A stretch of 64,000 nt of DNA, taken from assembly GCF_023273875.1 (NCBI RefSeq), contig NZ_CP096882.1, positions 3,472,001 to 3,536,000 of the forward strand. The letters are read 5' to 3'. Below are positions 28,667 to 37,925 of the stretch, piece after piece. Origin of the DNA: Pseudarthrobacter sp. SSS035 (lineage in GTDB: Bacteria; Actinomycetota; Actinomycetes; Actinomycetales; Micrococcaceae). Under the pieces are notes generated by a model that was given only the letters and a program-made list of their open reading frames with translations, was not told the DNA's origin and made no database searches. Both the position numbers and the translations under genes were made by a program. Every line of letters begins with the position of its first letter. Positions within the stretch are counted from its first letter, which is position 1.

Positions 28667-29815
28667 TTGACCGCAGCCGTGAACAGCTTTGGCCTGAGCC
28701 TGCCCGACTACCCGTGGGAGGCCATGGCGCCGTACCTGGCCAAAGCCTCCGAGCACGCTGGCGGGGCCGTGAACCTGTCGATCGGCACGCCTGTCGACCC
28801 CACTCCCGCTTTGATCCAGGATGCCCTCAGGGCCGCCGCGGACGCCCCGGGATACCCCACGGTCCACGGCACCGTTCCGTTGCGGGAAGCCATTGCGGCG
28901 TGGTTCGAGCGGCGCCGCGGCGTCCCCGGCCTGGACCCTAAGAACATCATGCCCACCGTCGGCTCCAAGGAGCTGGTGGCGTGGCTGCCGCTCCTGCTCG
29001 GGCTGAAACCGGGCGACGTCGTCGTCCGCCCCAAAGTTGCCTACCCCACCTATGACATCGGGGCTACTTTCGCCGGCGTCACCTCCGTCGCTACCGACCA
29101 CCTCGACGAGTTGGACAATGCCACCCGCGCACGCGTGCGGCTGATCTGGGTAAACTCCCCGGGCAACCCCACAGGAAGCGTCAGGGATGTTGAGTCCCTC
29201 AAAGCGCTTGTGGCCCAGGCCCGCGAACTGGGCGCCGTAGTGGCCTCGGACGAGTGCTACGCCGAACTCGGGTGGGGCGCGTGGGACGCACAGCGCGGCG
29301 GCGAGCCCGTGCCCAGCATCCTGGATCCGCGCGTTTCCGGCGGGTCCCACGAGGGCCTTCTGGCGGTGTACTCGCTGAGCAAGCAGTCCAACGTGGCAGG
29401 TTACCGCGCAGCGTTTGTGGCCGGTGACCCGGCCATCATGGCCAACCTCGTCAACAGCCGCAAGCATGCCGGCATGATCGTCCCCTACCCCGTGCAGGAA
29501 GCCATGCGGGTTGCGTTGGGCGAGGACACCCACGTCCAGGCCCAGAAGGACCTCTACCGCGGACGCCGGGAGCGCCTGGTGCCGGCTTTGCAGGGCTTCG
29601 GGCTGGAGATCAAGGATTCCGACGCCGGACTGTACCTTTGGTCCACCGCCGGAGAGGGCACCTGGGACACCGTGGCCCGGCTTGCTGAGCGGGGCATCGT
29701 GGTGGGGCCAGGCGTCTTTTACGGCGAAGCCGGCAACCGGTTTGTGCGTGTCGCATTAACGGGCACGGATGAACGGATTGACGCCGCAGTGGCCAGACTG
29801 GCCACGACGCCGTAA
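28667..29815 (+). CDS. dapC: Succinyldiaminopimelate transaminase
   Basis: This 382-residue class I/II PLP aminotransferase of the actinobacterial DapC type has the Asn-Pro loop NSPGNPTGS and the PLP lysine in SLSKQS (Lys239). It would convert N-succinyl-2-amino-6-ketopimelate to N-succinyl-LL-diaminopimelate, using glutamate. Co-location with the ferredoxin and, a few kilobases on, dapD and dapE supports this. The TTG start at 28667 lacks a good SD; a GTG at 28679 is the alternative. It is probably co-transcribed with fdxA. Confidence 0.88.
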   Translation: MTAAVNSFGLSLPDYPWEAMAPYLAKASEHAGGAVNLSIGTPVDPTPALIQDALRAAADAPGYPTVHGTVPLREAIAAWFERRRGVPGLDPKNIMPTVGSKELVAWLPLLLGLKPGDVVVRPKVAYPTYDIGATFAGVTSVATDHLDELDNATRARVRLIWVNSPGNPTGSVRDVESLKALVAQARELGAVVASDECYAELGWGAWDAQRGGEPVPSILDPRVSGGSHEGLLAVYSLSKQSNVAGYRAAFVAGDPAIMANLVNSRKHAGMIVPYPVQEAMRVALGEDTHVQAQKDLYRGRRERLVPALQGFGLEIKDSDAGLYLWSTAGEGTWDTVARLAERGIVVGPGVFYGEAGNRFVRVALTGTDERIDAAVARLATTP

Positions 29816-30044
29816 CAATCATGTGACTCGCACCACAAAGGCGGCATTTTACGGGGGTTTCGCACGCCTCCGATTAGTGACACCCGCAATCGGGCGGTAC
29901 TTTTTAAGTGACTATCAATGGTGGCTTTCTACAAGAAGGCAGCCCGGGTGTTGGATTCCTGGATGAACAGGGTCACTGCCACGGCTCACCGGATGTTGGA
30001 TCAAGCTTTCGACAGAGGCCCACGCGCCTCATGAAGGGGACTCC

Positions 30045-31328
30045 ATGACTGAGACCAACAGCGCAACCCTGCACCATGCAGGAGGCGAGCTCAAGCTCCC
30101 GCGCATCCAGGTTGTTGAAGGAAACGAAGGCTACGACGTTTCCAAGCTGCTCAAGCAGACGGGCGCAGTCACCTTTGACCCCGGCTTCATGAACACCGCA
30201 GCAACCACGTCCGCTATCACCTACATCGACGGTGACGCCGGCATCCTGCGTTACCGCGGGTACCCCATCGAGCAGCTGGCACAGCACTCCAGTTTCCTCG
30301 AGGTGTCCTACCTGCTGATCTACGGCAACCTGCCGACCCCCACGGAGCTGGAAGAGTTCGACCAGAAGATCCGCCGCCACACCCTCCTGCACGAAGAGCT
30401 CAAGGGCTTCTTCAGCGGCTTCCCGCGCGACGCGCACCCGATGCCCGTGCTGTCCTCGGCTGTTTCGGCGCTGTCCACCTTCTACCAGGACTCCCTGGAC
30501 CCGTTCAACGCCGAGCAGGTGGAGGTCTCCACCATCCGCCTGATGGCCAAGATGCCGGTCATCGCCGCCTACGCGCACAAGAAGTCCATTGGCCAGCCGA
30601 TGCTGTACCCGGACAACTCCCACAACCTCGTGGAGAACTTCATGCGCCTGAGCTTCGGCCTTCCGGCCGAACAGTACGAAGTTGACCCCGTCATCGCCAA
30701 GGCGCTGGATCTCCTCCTGATCCTGCACGCCGACCACGAGCAGAACTGTTCCACCTCCACCGTGCGCCTGGTGGGCTCCTCCAACGCCAACCTCTTCGCC
30801 TCGGTGTCAGCCGGCATCAACGCCCTCTTCGGCCCGGCCCACGGCGGCGCCAACGAAGCCGTGCTGAAGATGCTCCGCCAGATCCAGGCCGACGGCACCA
30901 AGCCCGAGGACTACATGGAGAAGGTCAAGAACAAGGAAGACGGCGTCCGCCTCATGGGTTTCGGACACCGCGTCTACAAGAACTACGATCCGCGCGCCAA
31001 GATCGTCAAGGCCACGGCCCACGAGATCCTCAGCAAGCTCGGCGGCAACGACGAACTGCTCGAGATCGCCATGCGCCTGGAAGAGAAAGCCCTGAACGAT
31101 GACTACTTCATCCAGCGCAAGCTCTACCCGAACGTGGACTTCTACACCGGCCTGATTTACAAGGCCATGGGCTTCCCGGAGAAGATGTTCACCGTGCTGT
31201 TCGCGATCGGCCGCCTGCCGGGCTGGATCGCCCAGTGGCGTGAAATGATCAGCGACCCGAACACCAAGATCGGCCGCCCGCGCCAGCTGTACATCGGCGA
31301 GCCCGAGCGCGACTACCCGGTCCGCTGA
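30045..31328 (+). CDS. gltA: Citrate synthase
   Basis: This 427-residue type II (hexameric-type) citrate synthase has its catalytic residues in place: His266 in GPAHGGANEA, His308 in GFGHRVYKNYDPRA, and Asp365 in YPNVDFYTG. HADHEQN is also present. It condenses oxaloacetate and acetyl-CoA at the entry of the TCA cycle. GAAGGGGACTCC gives a good SD. The 229-bp spacer upstream is AT-richer than its surroundings and probably carries the promoter; I could not assign -35 and -10 with confidence. Confidence 0.96.
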   Translation: MTETNSATLHHAGGELKLPRIQVVEGNEGYDVSKLLKQTGAVTFDPGFMNTAATTSAITYIDGDAGILRYRGYPIEQLAQHSSFLEVSYLLIYGNLPTPTELEEFDQKIRRHTLLHEELKGFFSGFPRDAHPMPVLSSAVSALSTFYQDSLDPFNAEQVEVSTIRLMAKMPVIAAYAHKKSIGQPMLYPDNSHNLVENFMRLSFGLPAEQYEVDPVIAKALDLLLILHADHEQNCSTSTVRLVGSSNANLFASVSAGINALFGPAHGGANEAVLKMLRQIQADGTKPEDYMEKVKNKEDGVRLMGFGHRVYKNYDPRAKIVKATAHEILSKLGGNDELLEIAMRLEEKALNDDYFIQRKLYPNVDFYTGLIYKAMGFPEKMFTVLFAIGRLPGWIAQWREMISDPNTKIGRPRQLYIGEPERDYPVR

Positions 31329-31352
31329 GCCGGCCCTGACTAAATAACGACG

Positions 31353-31388
31353 GCGGCCGCCGGTCACCTTCTCCACGAAGGTGACCGG
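31353..31388. terminator. Terminator between gltA and galE
   Basis: CCGGTCACCTTC pairs with GAAGGTGACCGG around TCCAC. GCTTTGTTGTG follows on the plus strand. The two genes converge here. Confidence 0.75.
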
Positions 31389-31459
31389 CCGCTTTGTTGT
31401 GCTGCCGGTGATCGAGCTTGTCGAGATCCAGGTTTCGACCAGCCCAACCACCGGACCGA

Positions 31460-32473
31460 TCAGGAGTCGTAACCCAGGGGGTTGTTCTTCTGCCAGCGCC
31501 AGTGGTCCTCGCACATCTGGTCCACGGACTTGGTGGTGGACCAGCTCAGGTCGGCCAGGGCGGAGGTGGCGTCGGCCCAGAAGGCCGGGAGGTCGCCCGC
31601 GCGGCGTCCGGTGATCTCGTAGGGGATGGGCTGGCCCACGGCCTTCTCGAAGGACCGCAGGACCTCCAGCACGGAGGAGCCCTTTCCGGAGCCCAGGTTC
31701 CAGCGGTAGACGCCTGAGCGGTCCGCCACGTGGTTGAGGGCTGCCACGTGGCCTTCGGCGAGATCGACGACGTGGATGTAGTCCCGCAGGCAGGTGCCGT
31801 CAGGGGTGTCGTAGTCCCCGCCGAACACCATGAGCTTGTCGCGGCGTCCCACGGCCACCTGGGCGATGAAGGGCACCAGGTTGTTGGGGATGCCCTGCGG
31901 GTCCTCGCCGATGCGGCCTGACGGGTGCGCGCCCACCGGGTTGAAGTAGCGCAGCAGGGCAATGTGCCAGCGGGTGTCAGCGGCGCCCAGGTCGGCGAGG
32001 ATGTCCTCGATCTGTTCCTTGGTGCGGCCGTAGGGGTTGTTGGCGCCGATCTCCATCTTTTCCACGTAGGGGATGGGATTGTGCTCGCCGTACACCGTGG
32101 CGGAGGAGCTGAAGACGATGGAGCGGACGTCGTGGCGGTCCATCACCCGGATCAGGTTCAGCGTGCCCACAAGGTTGTTGTAGTAGTACTTGAGCGGTTC
32201 GCGGACCGACTCGCCCACGGCTTTGAGCCCGGCAAAGTGGATCACGGCGTCGATCGTGTGGGCGGCAAAGACGCCTTCCACTGCGGCTTCGTCCACCAGG
32301 TCCACGTTGTGGAATTCGGCAGTCTTGCCGCTCAGTTCGGCTACCCGGCGCAGTGACTCCTCGCTGGAGTTCACCAGGTTATCGATCACCACCACATCGT
32401 GGCCGGCTTCCTGCAGGGACAAGACTGTGTGCGAACCGATGTACCCGGTGCCACCTGTGACCAGAATTTTCAT
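31460..32473 (-). CDS. galE: UDP-glucose 4-epimerase
   Basis: The 337-residue short-chain dehydrogenase-like epimerase has the NAD-binding GGTGYIGSH at residues 7-15 and the SSATVYGE block with the catalytic serine/threonine. The YxxxK pair is Tyr148 and Lys152. It interconverts UDP-glucose and UDP-galactose for cell-wall glycans and galactose use. The start has TAGCGT 6 nt before the ATG and no SD. It is divergent from the TetR gene. Confidence 0.95.
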   Translation of the reverse strand: MKILVTGGTGYIGSHTVLSLQEAGHDVVVIDNLVNSSEESLRRVAELSGKTAEFHNVDLVDEAAVEGVFAAHTIDAVIHFAGLKAVGESVREPLKYYYNNLVGTLNLIRVMDRHDVRSIVFSSSATVYGEHNPIPYVEKMEIGANNPYGRTKEQIEDILADLGAADTRWHIALLRYFNPVGAHPSGRIGEDPQGIPNNLVPFIAQVAVGRRDKLMVFGGDYDTPDGTCLRDYIHVVDLAEGHVAALNHVADRSGVYRWNLGSGKGSSVLEVLRSFEKAVGQPIPYEITGRRAGDLPAFWADATSALADLSWSTTKSVDQMCEDHWRWQKNNPLGYDS

Positions 32474-32479
32474 GCCCCC

Positions 32480-32485
32480 ACGCTA
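32480..32485 (-). promoter_or_regulatory. Leaderless -10 hexamer for galE
   Basis: TAGCGT on the minus strand, then GGGGGC, then the galE ATG at 32473. No Shine-Dalgarno can fit. Confidence 0.5.
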
Positions 32486-32537
32486 TCCCAATTCCGCGGA
32501 TGCGTGGATTTAAGCACGGGTGTGCTAAATAATAGGA

Positions 32538-33149
32538 GTGCCCAAAATTGTTGATGCCGAAGCCCGGCGTGCAGAAATCGTTGAAGCGGTCTTCAGGATC
32601 ATCGCCGTCGACGGCCTCGAGCGGGCGTCACTGCGGGAGGTGGCGGACGAAGCAGGCCTCGCCGTAGGCTCCGTCCGGCACTACTTCGCCGGCAGTGAAG
32701 AACTGCTCAGCCATTCCTTTGCCGCCGTTGTGGACCGCATCACAGGCCGGCTCGCGGCGGCATTGCCGGCGATGGCCGCCAACGAACCCGGGACCGGCCC
32801 GCACCGTGAGACGGTTTTAACCCTGCTGGGTGAATTTCTGCCGCTCGACGAGGAACGGGCCGTGGACGCCTGTGTGTGGATGGCCTTCAAGAACGCGGCC
32901 AGGATCCGTCCCTTCCTCGCGGCCGAGGCCGATCGGAGCCACCGCGAGGTGGCCGCCGTCGTCGGGCAGGTCATCACCGCCCTGGTACCGGACGACGGCG
33001 ACGGGCAGCAGTCGCTGGCGGTCGAGGCGGAGAGGCTGCTGGCTACGCTGGACGGGCTGTGCATGCACGCCCTCCTGCAGCCCGCCTGGATGACGGCACA
33101 GATGTGCCATGACGTCCTGGACCGGCACCTGAAGAGCCTGGCCGCCTGA
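32538..33149 (+). CDS. TetR family transcriptional regulator
   Basis: The 203-residue regulator has an N-terminal TetR helix-turn-helix at about residues 8-55 (ASLREVADEAGLAVGSVRHYF). The ligand-binding C-domain is of the TetR_C_6/BetI-like kind. The GTG start is preceded by the AT-rich TAAATAATAGGA, so the mRNA may be leaderless. It is divergent from galE with only 64 bp between, and its own promoter may overlap that of galE. Its target is unknown. Confidence 0.88.
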   Translation: MPKIVDAEARRAEIVEAVFRIIAVDGLERASLREVADEAGLAVGSVRHYFAGSEELLSHSFAAVVDRITGRLAAALPAMAANEPGTGPHRETVLTLLGEFLPLDEERAVDACVWMAFKNAARIRPFLAAEADRSHREVAAVVGQVITALVPDDGDGQQSLAVEAERLLATLDGLCMHALLQPAWMTAQMCHDVLDRHLKSLAA

Positions 33150-33243
33150 CATTACCGTCCGGTGGCATCGGGAATAGACTGGGAGCCGGGGGAGCGGAAC
33201 CGGCTGGTCAGGCCGGTAAAGGCAGGCCACAGGAGGAGTAGGG

Positions 33244-33855
33244 ATGCATCACACAGGTGGTTCCGGCTGGCAGATTACTACGGATACGTCCGGGCCTCTG
33301 ATGATCGCGCTCTTTGTCCGTGATGCGGCAGGACTCGACGGCGCCGGCCACCCCGCGTTGTCGCATGCCGCGCCGAAGATCCGCCATGCCGACCACTCGC
33401 ATCTCACCTCCGACGTCGGCGGGCAGAGTGCGCTCAAAACCGAATGGGAAGCCTGGTGGGAGCAGCTGCTGAAGGCACACCCCCAGACGTCACCGGAGCT
33501 GTCCCCGCCGGATTTTGGGGAATTCGGAAATTCCCCCGCCCTCCAGCGCGTCCTGCAGGCGCATTTCGGGTCCGCCCTGACCTGGGCACGGGAGCGCCGC
33601 AGTGAGTACGTCCGGCTGGAAGCAGAACGGGTGGCCAGCGGTTCGGACCAGCTGTTGGGCGACATGGTGGATGACCGCCTGCTGGAGGTGGGCCGGGGGT
33701 CACGGGATTTCACCCTGACCATCATCGAACTGCCGCTGAACGAACAGCGGGCGTGGTATGTGGAGCCGGACAAGATCATCATGAGCCATAACCTCATGTC
33801 CGCGCCGGAGCTCTTCCGCAGCTACGTCCAGCCCGTGGTGGACATCCTGGTCTGA
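33244..33855 (+). CDS. Conserved hypothetical protein
   Basis: The 203-residue soluble protein begins MHHTGGSGWQITTDTSGPL and ends with a helical region (SAPELFRSYVQPVVDILV). It has no signal peptide, membrane segment or recognised catalytic motif. The middle is tryptophan- and glutamine-rich with amphipathic helices. GGAGGAGTAGGG directly before the ATG is a strong SD, so it is well translated. The neighbours give no clue to its role. Confidence 0.7.
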   Translation: MHHTGGSGWQITTDTSGPLMIALFVRDAAGLDGAGHPALSHAAPKIRHADHSHLTSDVGGQSALKTEWEAWWEQLLKAHPQTSPELSPPDFGEFGNSPALQRVLQAHFGSALTWARERRSEYVRLEAERVASGSDQLLGDMVDDRLLEVGRGSRDFTLTIIELPLNEQRAWYVEPDKIIMSHNLMSAPELFRSYVQPVVDILV

Positions 33856-33909
33856 GGCGGCGCGGTCAGCATCCGGGCCGTCAGCAGGCGCGCATCAGCA
33901 CTAAGGCCG

Positions 33910-34767
33910 TCAGCTGCCGGTGCCGGCCGGTGCCACTGTAATGCGGACCTGTCCGGCGGGCGCGTCGGATTCCTGCCAGCCGCCCTGATCCTCACGGTCC
34001 CAGCTCCGGCCTGCTACATCCACGCGCGTCACCGCCAGGCCCTTGGCGTTGGCAACTGCCCACTGCGCCACGGACCAGGCCTGGGTGCCGTCAGCTGCCA
34101 CCACGAGCGAATCATTCTCCGTGGTGATGGCGAGCGGCCCGTACGCCAGGGCTAGCTCGGACTCGACGGCGGCGGGGATGCCCGGTTCCTGCGGGGCGCG
34201 CAAAGTGCACAGCACGGAGGCGGGCGCTTGGCCGGTCAGGCCGGACGCAAAGGACCGGCCCATATCTTCGTGTTGGGCGTAGGCGAGGGGGTAGGCCGAG
34301 CGCTGGACACGCTGGGCGGCGTCGGTGATTTCCAGGGACTCGTAGCCGGGAACCTTGACCAGGGCATCGTAGAAAGCATTGGCAGCGTAGTAGGGGTCCA
34401 TCACCTGGGCCTCGGTTCCCCACCCCTGCGAGGGACGTTGCTGGAAGAGTCCGCGGGAGTCAGGGCCGGCCTGGTCGCCATGGGCGATGTTGCGCAGCTT
34501 GGATTCCTGCATGGCGGTGGCAAGGGCGATGCTGGCTGCCCGGGGAGGCAGCCCGCGCTGCACCGCCACCGCTGTAATCAGTGAGGCATTAACCGCCTGG
34601 TCCGTTGCAAGCTCTGCGCTCTGGGTCCCGACGTCGGCCGTGCAGCGCTCCGAGACCAGGGTTTCGGAGCGCTGCAGGAAGGAGACCGCTGTGTAGATGC
34701 CGGCGCCCGCCAGCGCCAGGGTAAGCAGCAGCACGGTGGGGCGAACGAAACTGCGTCCACGTGCCAC
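33910..34767 (-). CDS. Membrane-anchored lysozyme-like protein
   Basis: The 285-residue protein has one N-terminal membrane segment (about residues 10-30). The exported part contains AMQESKLRN followed by DSRGLFQQRPSQGWGT, a pattern of lytic-transglycosylase or lysozyme-like actinobacterial wall proteins, with the Glu as presumed acid. It would act outside the membrane on peptidoglycan, but cleavage is not shown. It lies 7 bp downstream of dapD on the same strand, so a precursor gene and a wall-remodelling gene share a transcript. Confidence 0.7.
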   Translation of the reverse strand: MARGRSFVRPTVLLLTLALAGAGIYTAVSFLQRSETLVSERCTADVGTQSAELATDQAVNASLITAVAVQRGLPPRAASIALATAMQESKLRNIAHGDQAGPDSRGLFQQRPSQGWGTEAQVMDPYYAANAFYDALVKVPGYESLEITDAAQRVQRSAYPLAYAQHEDMGRSFASGLTGQAPASVLCTLRAPQEPGIPAAVESELALAYGPLAITTENDSLVVAADGTQAWSVAQWAVANAKGLAVTRVDVAGRSWDREDQGGWQESDAPAGQVRITVAPAGTGS

Positions 34768-34774
34768 CGACGGG

Positions 34775-35815
34775 TCAGTTGGCGTGGAGGGCGTCGTTGA
34801 GTTCCACCGTCTGGCCCTTGCGCGGCAGCGCCTCGACGGCGCCTGTGGTGGAGTTGCGCCGGAACAGGAGGTTGGGGACGCCGGACAGCTCGGCTGCCTT
34901 CACGATCTTGGCGGTGTCCTCGCCATTCTCGTCCTTGGGCCCGGGAACGAGCACACGGGTTCCGGCGGTGACGTAGAGGCCTGCCTCCACCACGGAGTCA
35001 TCGCCGACGCTGATGCCGACGCCGGAGTTGGCGCCCAGCAGGACACGCTCACCGATGACGATTTTTTCCTTGCCGCCCCCGGAGAGGGTGCCCATGATCG
35101 ACGCGCCGCCTCCCACGTCGCTGCCGTCGCCGGCGACGACGCCGGCCGAGATACGGCCTTCCACCATGGAGGCGCCCAGGGTGCCGGCGTTGAAGTTCAC
35201 AAAGCCTTCGTGCATCACGGTGGTGCCTTCGGCCAGGTGGGCACCGAGACGGACGCGGTCGGCGTCGGCGATCCGGACGCCGGCGGGCACCACGTAGTCC
35301 ACCATGCGCGGGAACTTGTCCACGCCGTAGACGGTGACGGCACCACGGCGGCGAAGTTTCGCGCGGGTCAGTTCGAAGCCTTCCACCGCGGCGGGGCCGA
35401 AGTTGGTCCACACCACGTTGGGCAGCTTGCCGAAGATGCCGTCCAGGTTGATCGTGTTGGGCCGGACCAGCCGGTGGGAGAGCAGGTGCAGCCGGAGGTA
35501 CGCGTCTGCGGTGTCAGCCGGAGCTTCGTCAAGGTTGATCTGGACGAAGACCACCTTCTGCTCGGTCCCGCGGTCAGCGTCGGTGCCGCTCTCGGCGAGC
35601 TGGACCAGGGTTTCGTCCGCATTCTCCACGGCACGCAGGTTATCGGCCGCGATGCCCAGGGCGGGCGCCGGGAACCAGACGTCCAGGACGGTGGCTTCGG
35701 CACTTTCCCCGCCCGTGGCACTGGCGATGGTTGCCAACCCGAAGCCGTAGGCGGAGCGGGCTTCGGAAATTGCGTTCTGGTCTTTGGGCGCGGCGGAGGT
35801 AGCGGTCTCAGTCAT
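34775..35815 (-). CDS. dapD: 2,3,4,5-tetrahydropyridine-2,6-dicarboxylate N-succinyltransferase
   Basis: The 346-residue enzyme is of the long actinobacterial DapD type. A middle hexapeptide-repeat domain (left-handed beta helix, about residues 170-290) is visible in phrases such as VVPAGVRIADADRVRLGAHL. It succinylates tetrahydrodipicolinate with succinyl-CoA on the way to diaminopimelate and lysine. The start at 35815 (MTETATSA) has TACACT 6 nt upstream and no SD. It is divergent from dapE, with 50 bp between start codons. Confidence 0.94.
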   Translation of the reverse strand: MTETATSAAPKDQNAISEARSAYGFGLATIASATGGESAEATVLDVWFPAPALGIAADNLRAVENADETLVQLAESGTDADRGTEQKVVFVQINLDEAPADTADAYLRLHLLSHRLVRPNTINLDGIFGKLPNVVWTNFGPAAVEGFELTRAKLRRRGAVTVYGVDKFPRMVDYVVPAGVRIADADRVRLGAHLAEGTTVMHEGFVNFNAGTLGASMVEGRISAGVVAGDGSDVGGGASIMGTLSGGGKEKIVIGERVLLGANSGVGISVGDDSVVEAGLYVTAGTRVLVPGPKDENGEDTAKIVKAAELSGVPNLLFRRNSTTGAVEALPRKGQTVELNDALHAN

Positions 35816-35821
35816 GGCCCC

Positions 35822-35859
35822 AGTGTACCGAGAGGCGGGCACCGGGTTCGAACTAGACT
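35822..35859. promoter_or_regulatory. Divergent leaderless promoters of dapD and dapE
   Basis: On the minus strand TACACT (35822-35827) is 6 nt before the dapD ATG. On the plus strand TAGACT (35854-35859) is 6 nt before the dapE GTG. The hexamers are 26 bp apart, so each -35 region falls on or near the other promoter. Confidence 0.6.
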
Positions 35860-35865
35860 GGCAAC

Positions 35866-37002
35866 GTGACTGCCGAAACCGCCCCTGAATCGATCACCGT
35901 GCCTTTGGACCTCCGCCAGGACGTCTCCGTGCTGACCGCCGCCCTGATGGACATCAACAGTGTCTCCGGGAATGAGACGGAACTGGCGGACGCTGTCGAA
36001 GTGGCGCTGCGGGCCATCCCGGAACTCCAGGTGGTCCGCGACGGTGACGCCATCATCGCTCGCACGGAACTCGGCAGGGCGGAACGCGTCATCCTCGCCG
36101 GACACCTGGACACAGTGCCGCTTCCGGTTACTGAAGGCGCGCGCGGTACCGTCCCGTCCAGCTGGGATTCAGGCATCCCGGGGGAGGGCGTGCTCTACGG
36201 ACGGGGGGCCACGGACATGCAAGGCGGCGTCGCCGTGCAGCTCGCGCTGGCGGCCACAATGTTCGACGGCGGCGCGGCGCCGCAGCGGGACGTCACCTTC
36301 GTGTTCTACGACCACGAGGAAGTGGAAGCGGTCAAGAGTGGTCTGGGCCGCCTGGTCCGCAACCACGGCAGCCTCCTGGGCGGCGATTTTGCCATCCTCC
36401 TGGAGCCGACCCATGGCACCGTCGAGGGTGGCTGCAACGGCACCAGCCGTTTTGAGGCCACGACGGTGGGCGAGGCAGCACACTCTGCCCGTGCGTGGAT
36501 GGGCAGCAACGCCATCCACGCAGCGGCACCCATCCTGGCCCGGCTGGCAGCCTACGAACCGCAGACCATCAACGTGGACGGCCTCGACTACCGCGAGAGC
36601 CTCAACGCCGTGAAGATTAATGGCGGCACGGCCGGCAACGTTATCCCGGACCGCTGCGTCGTCGAAATCAACTACCGCTTCGCCCCCGACAAGACGCCGG
36701 ACCAGGCGGAGGCGCACGTCCGGGAACTGTTGGCGGGCTTCGCTGTGGTCCGCACGGACGCCGCCGCTGGTGCGCGCCCGGGACTGAACCACCCGGCCGC
36801 CGCGTCCTTCGTGGCCGCCGTCGGAGCCGAGCCGAAACCGAAATACGGCTGGACCGACGTCGCGCGTTTCAGCGAACTGGGGATCCCGGCAGTGAACTTC
36901 GGCCCCGGCGATCCGCTGCTGGCCCACAAGGACAACGAGCACGTCGACGCCGACGCCATCCGGGAGTGCCTGCGGGCGCTTCGGAGTTGGCTCGCGGAGT
37001 AA
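35866..37002 (+). CDS. dapE: Succinyl-diaminopimelate desuccinylase
   Basis: The 378-residue M20-family metallohydrolase has its metal ligands in order: His80 in AGHLDTVP, Asp in RGATDMQGG, the Glu pair in DHEEVE, Glu in LEPTHGTVEGG, and the last His in LLAHKDNEHVD. It hydrolyses N-succinyl-LL-DAP to LL-DAP and succinate. The GTG start is leaderless, with TAGACT 6 nt upstream. It shares the 50-bp divergent promoter with dapD, its pathway partner. Confidence 0.94.
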   Translation: MTAETAPESITVPLDLRQDVSVLTAALMDINSVSGNETELADAVEVALRAIPELQVVRDGDAIIARTELGRAERVILAGHLDTVPLPVTEGARGTVPSSWDSGIPGEGVLYGRGATDMQGGVAVQLALAATMFDGGAAPQRDVTFVFYDHEEVEAVKSGLGRLVRNHGSLLGGDFAILLEPTHGTVEGGCNGTSRFEATTVGEAAHSARAWMGSNAIHAAAPILARLAAYEPQTINVDGLDYRESLNAVKINGGTAGNVIPDRCVVEINYRFAPDKTPDQAEAHVRELLAGFAVVRTDAAAGARPGLNHPAAASFVAAVGAEPKPKYGWTDVARFSELGIPAVNFGPGDPLLAHKDNEHVDADAIRECLRALRSWLAE

Positions 37003-37010
37003 GCCGGGAA

Positions 37011-37050
37011 GCAGAAGGGTCCGCAGCGTGCTGGCTGCGGACCCTTCTGC
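37011..37050. terminator. Bidirectional terminator between dapE and gluD
   Basis: GCAGAAGGGTCCGCAGC pairs perfectly over 17 bp with GCTGCGGACCCTTCTGC around a 6-nt loop. The flanking genes converge on it. Confidence 0.85.
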
Positions 37051-37067
37051 GTGTGGGGTGGATGTGG

Positions 37068-37925
37068 CTACTTGGATTCGCGTACATCCGGTAATTCCGG
37101 TGCGACCACTGCGGTTGGCGCTTTGGCAACTCCGCCTGCCGTCTTTGTGGAACCGCGGCGCTCGATCCAGATTGCGAGCCGGGAAACGCAGATGTTGATC
37201 ACAATGTAGATAGCAGCAGCCACAAAGAAGATCGGGAACAGGAACGCGTTCCCGAGGAAGTCCGCCATGACCTGCACTGCGCGCAGAAGTTCACCGTACG
37301 CCACGATGTAGCCCAGGGAGGTGTCCTTCAGGAGCACCACGAGTTGGGCAACCAGCGACGGCATCATACGGCGGACAGCCTGCGGCAGTTCGATGAGCAT
37401 CCGGGACTGGAAGCTGGTCAGGCCGATGGTCAGGCCCGCCTCCCGCTGTCCCTTCGGCAGTGATTGGATGCCGGCCCGGATGATCTCCGCGAAGATAGCG
37501 GTGTTGTAGAGGACGAGCCCGGCCACTACTGCGACGAAGGAACTCGTCCCGAACACCAGCAGGACGAAGAGCATCATCAGCACAACCGGCATGCCGCGCA
37601 GGAACTCTAGGACCACGCGGGCGGGAATCCGGATCCAGGCGACGAGTGAGATGCGCAGCAGGCAGAACATCAGGCCGAGGGGAAACGCGATCACTGCGGC
37701 GAGGGCGGCTGCGGTGAGCGTTGCGCCGAGGCCATTGGCGAGCAGCGTCCAGACGTCGCCCCGGGTGAAGATCGCCCAGCGGCGACCTTCAAAAATGCCC
37801 TGCTGGGCAAGAGTCATGCCGATCCATGCCAGAAGTCCCAGGATCAGCACGGTTCCAACCACGGAACCGATCAGCGAGACCCGGCGCGCTTTGGGGCCGG
37901 GAACGTCGTAGAGGACTGAAGTCAT
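37068..37925 (-). CDS. gluD: Glutamate ABC transporter permease GluD
   Basis: The 285-residue His/Glu/Gln/Arg-type permease has an N-terminal helix, three to four further helices and the coupling loop AGLTIGLTSFQSRMLIELPQAVR. The C-terminal 30 residues are polar and lysine/alanine-rich. Its start overlaps the end of gluC by 4 bp. It is last in the gluA-gluB-gluC-gluD order known from Corynebacterium glutamicum. Confidence 0.9.
   Translation of the reverse strand: MTSVLYDVPGPKARRVSLIGSVVGTVLILGLLAWIGMTLAQQGIFEGRRWAIFTRGDVWTLLANGLGATLTAAALAAVIAFPLGLMFCLLRISLVAWIRIPARVVLEFLRGMPVVLMMLFVLLVFGTSSFVAVVAGLVLYNTAIFAEIIRAGIQSLPKGQREAGLTIGLTSFQSRMLIELPQAVRRMMPSLVAQLVVLLKDTSLGYIVAYGELLRAVQVMADFLGNAFLFPIFFVAAAIYIVINICVSRLAIWIERRGSTKTAGGVAKAPTAVVAPELPDVRESK

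Noticed and set aside
29816..30044. Possible small ORF (29769-29966) or structured RNA before gltA
   Set aside because: The frame overlaps the dapC end and has no SD; the only palindrome (CCCG-CAAT-CGGG) is too short to call. Treated as promoter region.
34697..35869. 390-codon plus-strand frame
   Set aside because: Antisense to dapD and the lysozyme-like gene; contains no motif and crosses the divergent promoter.
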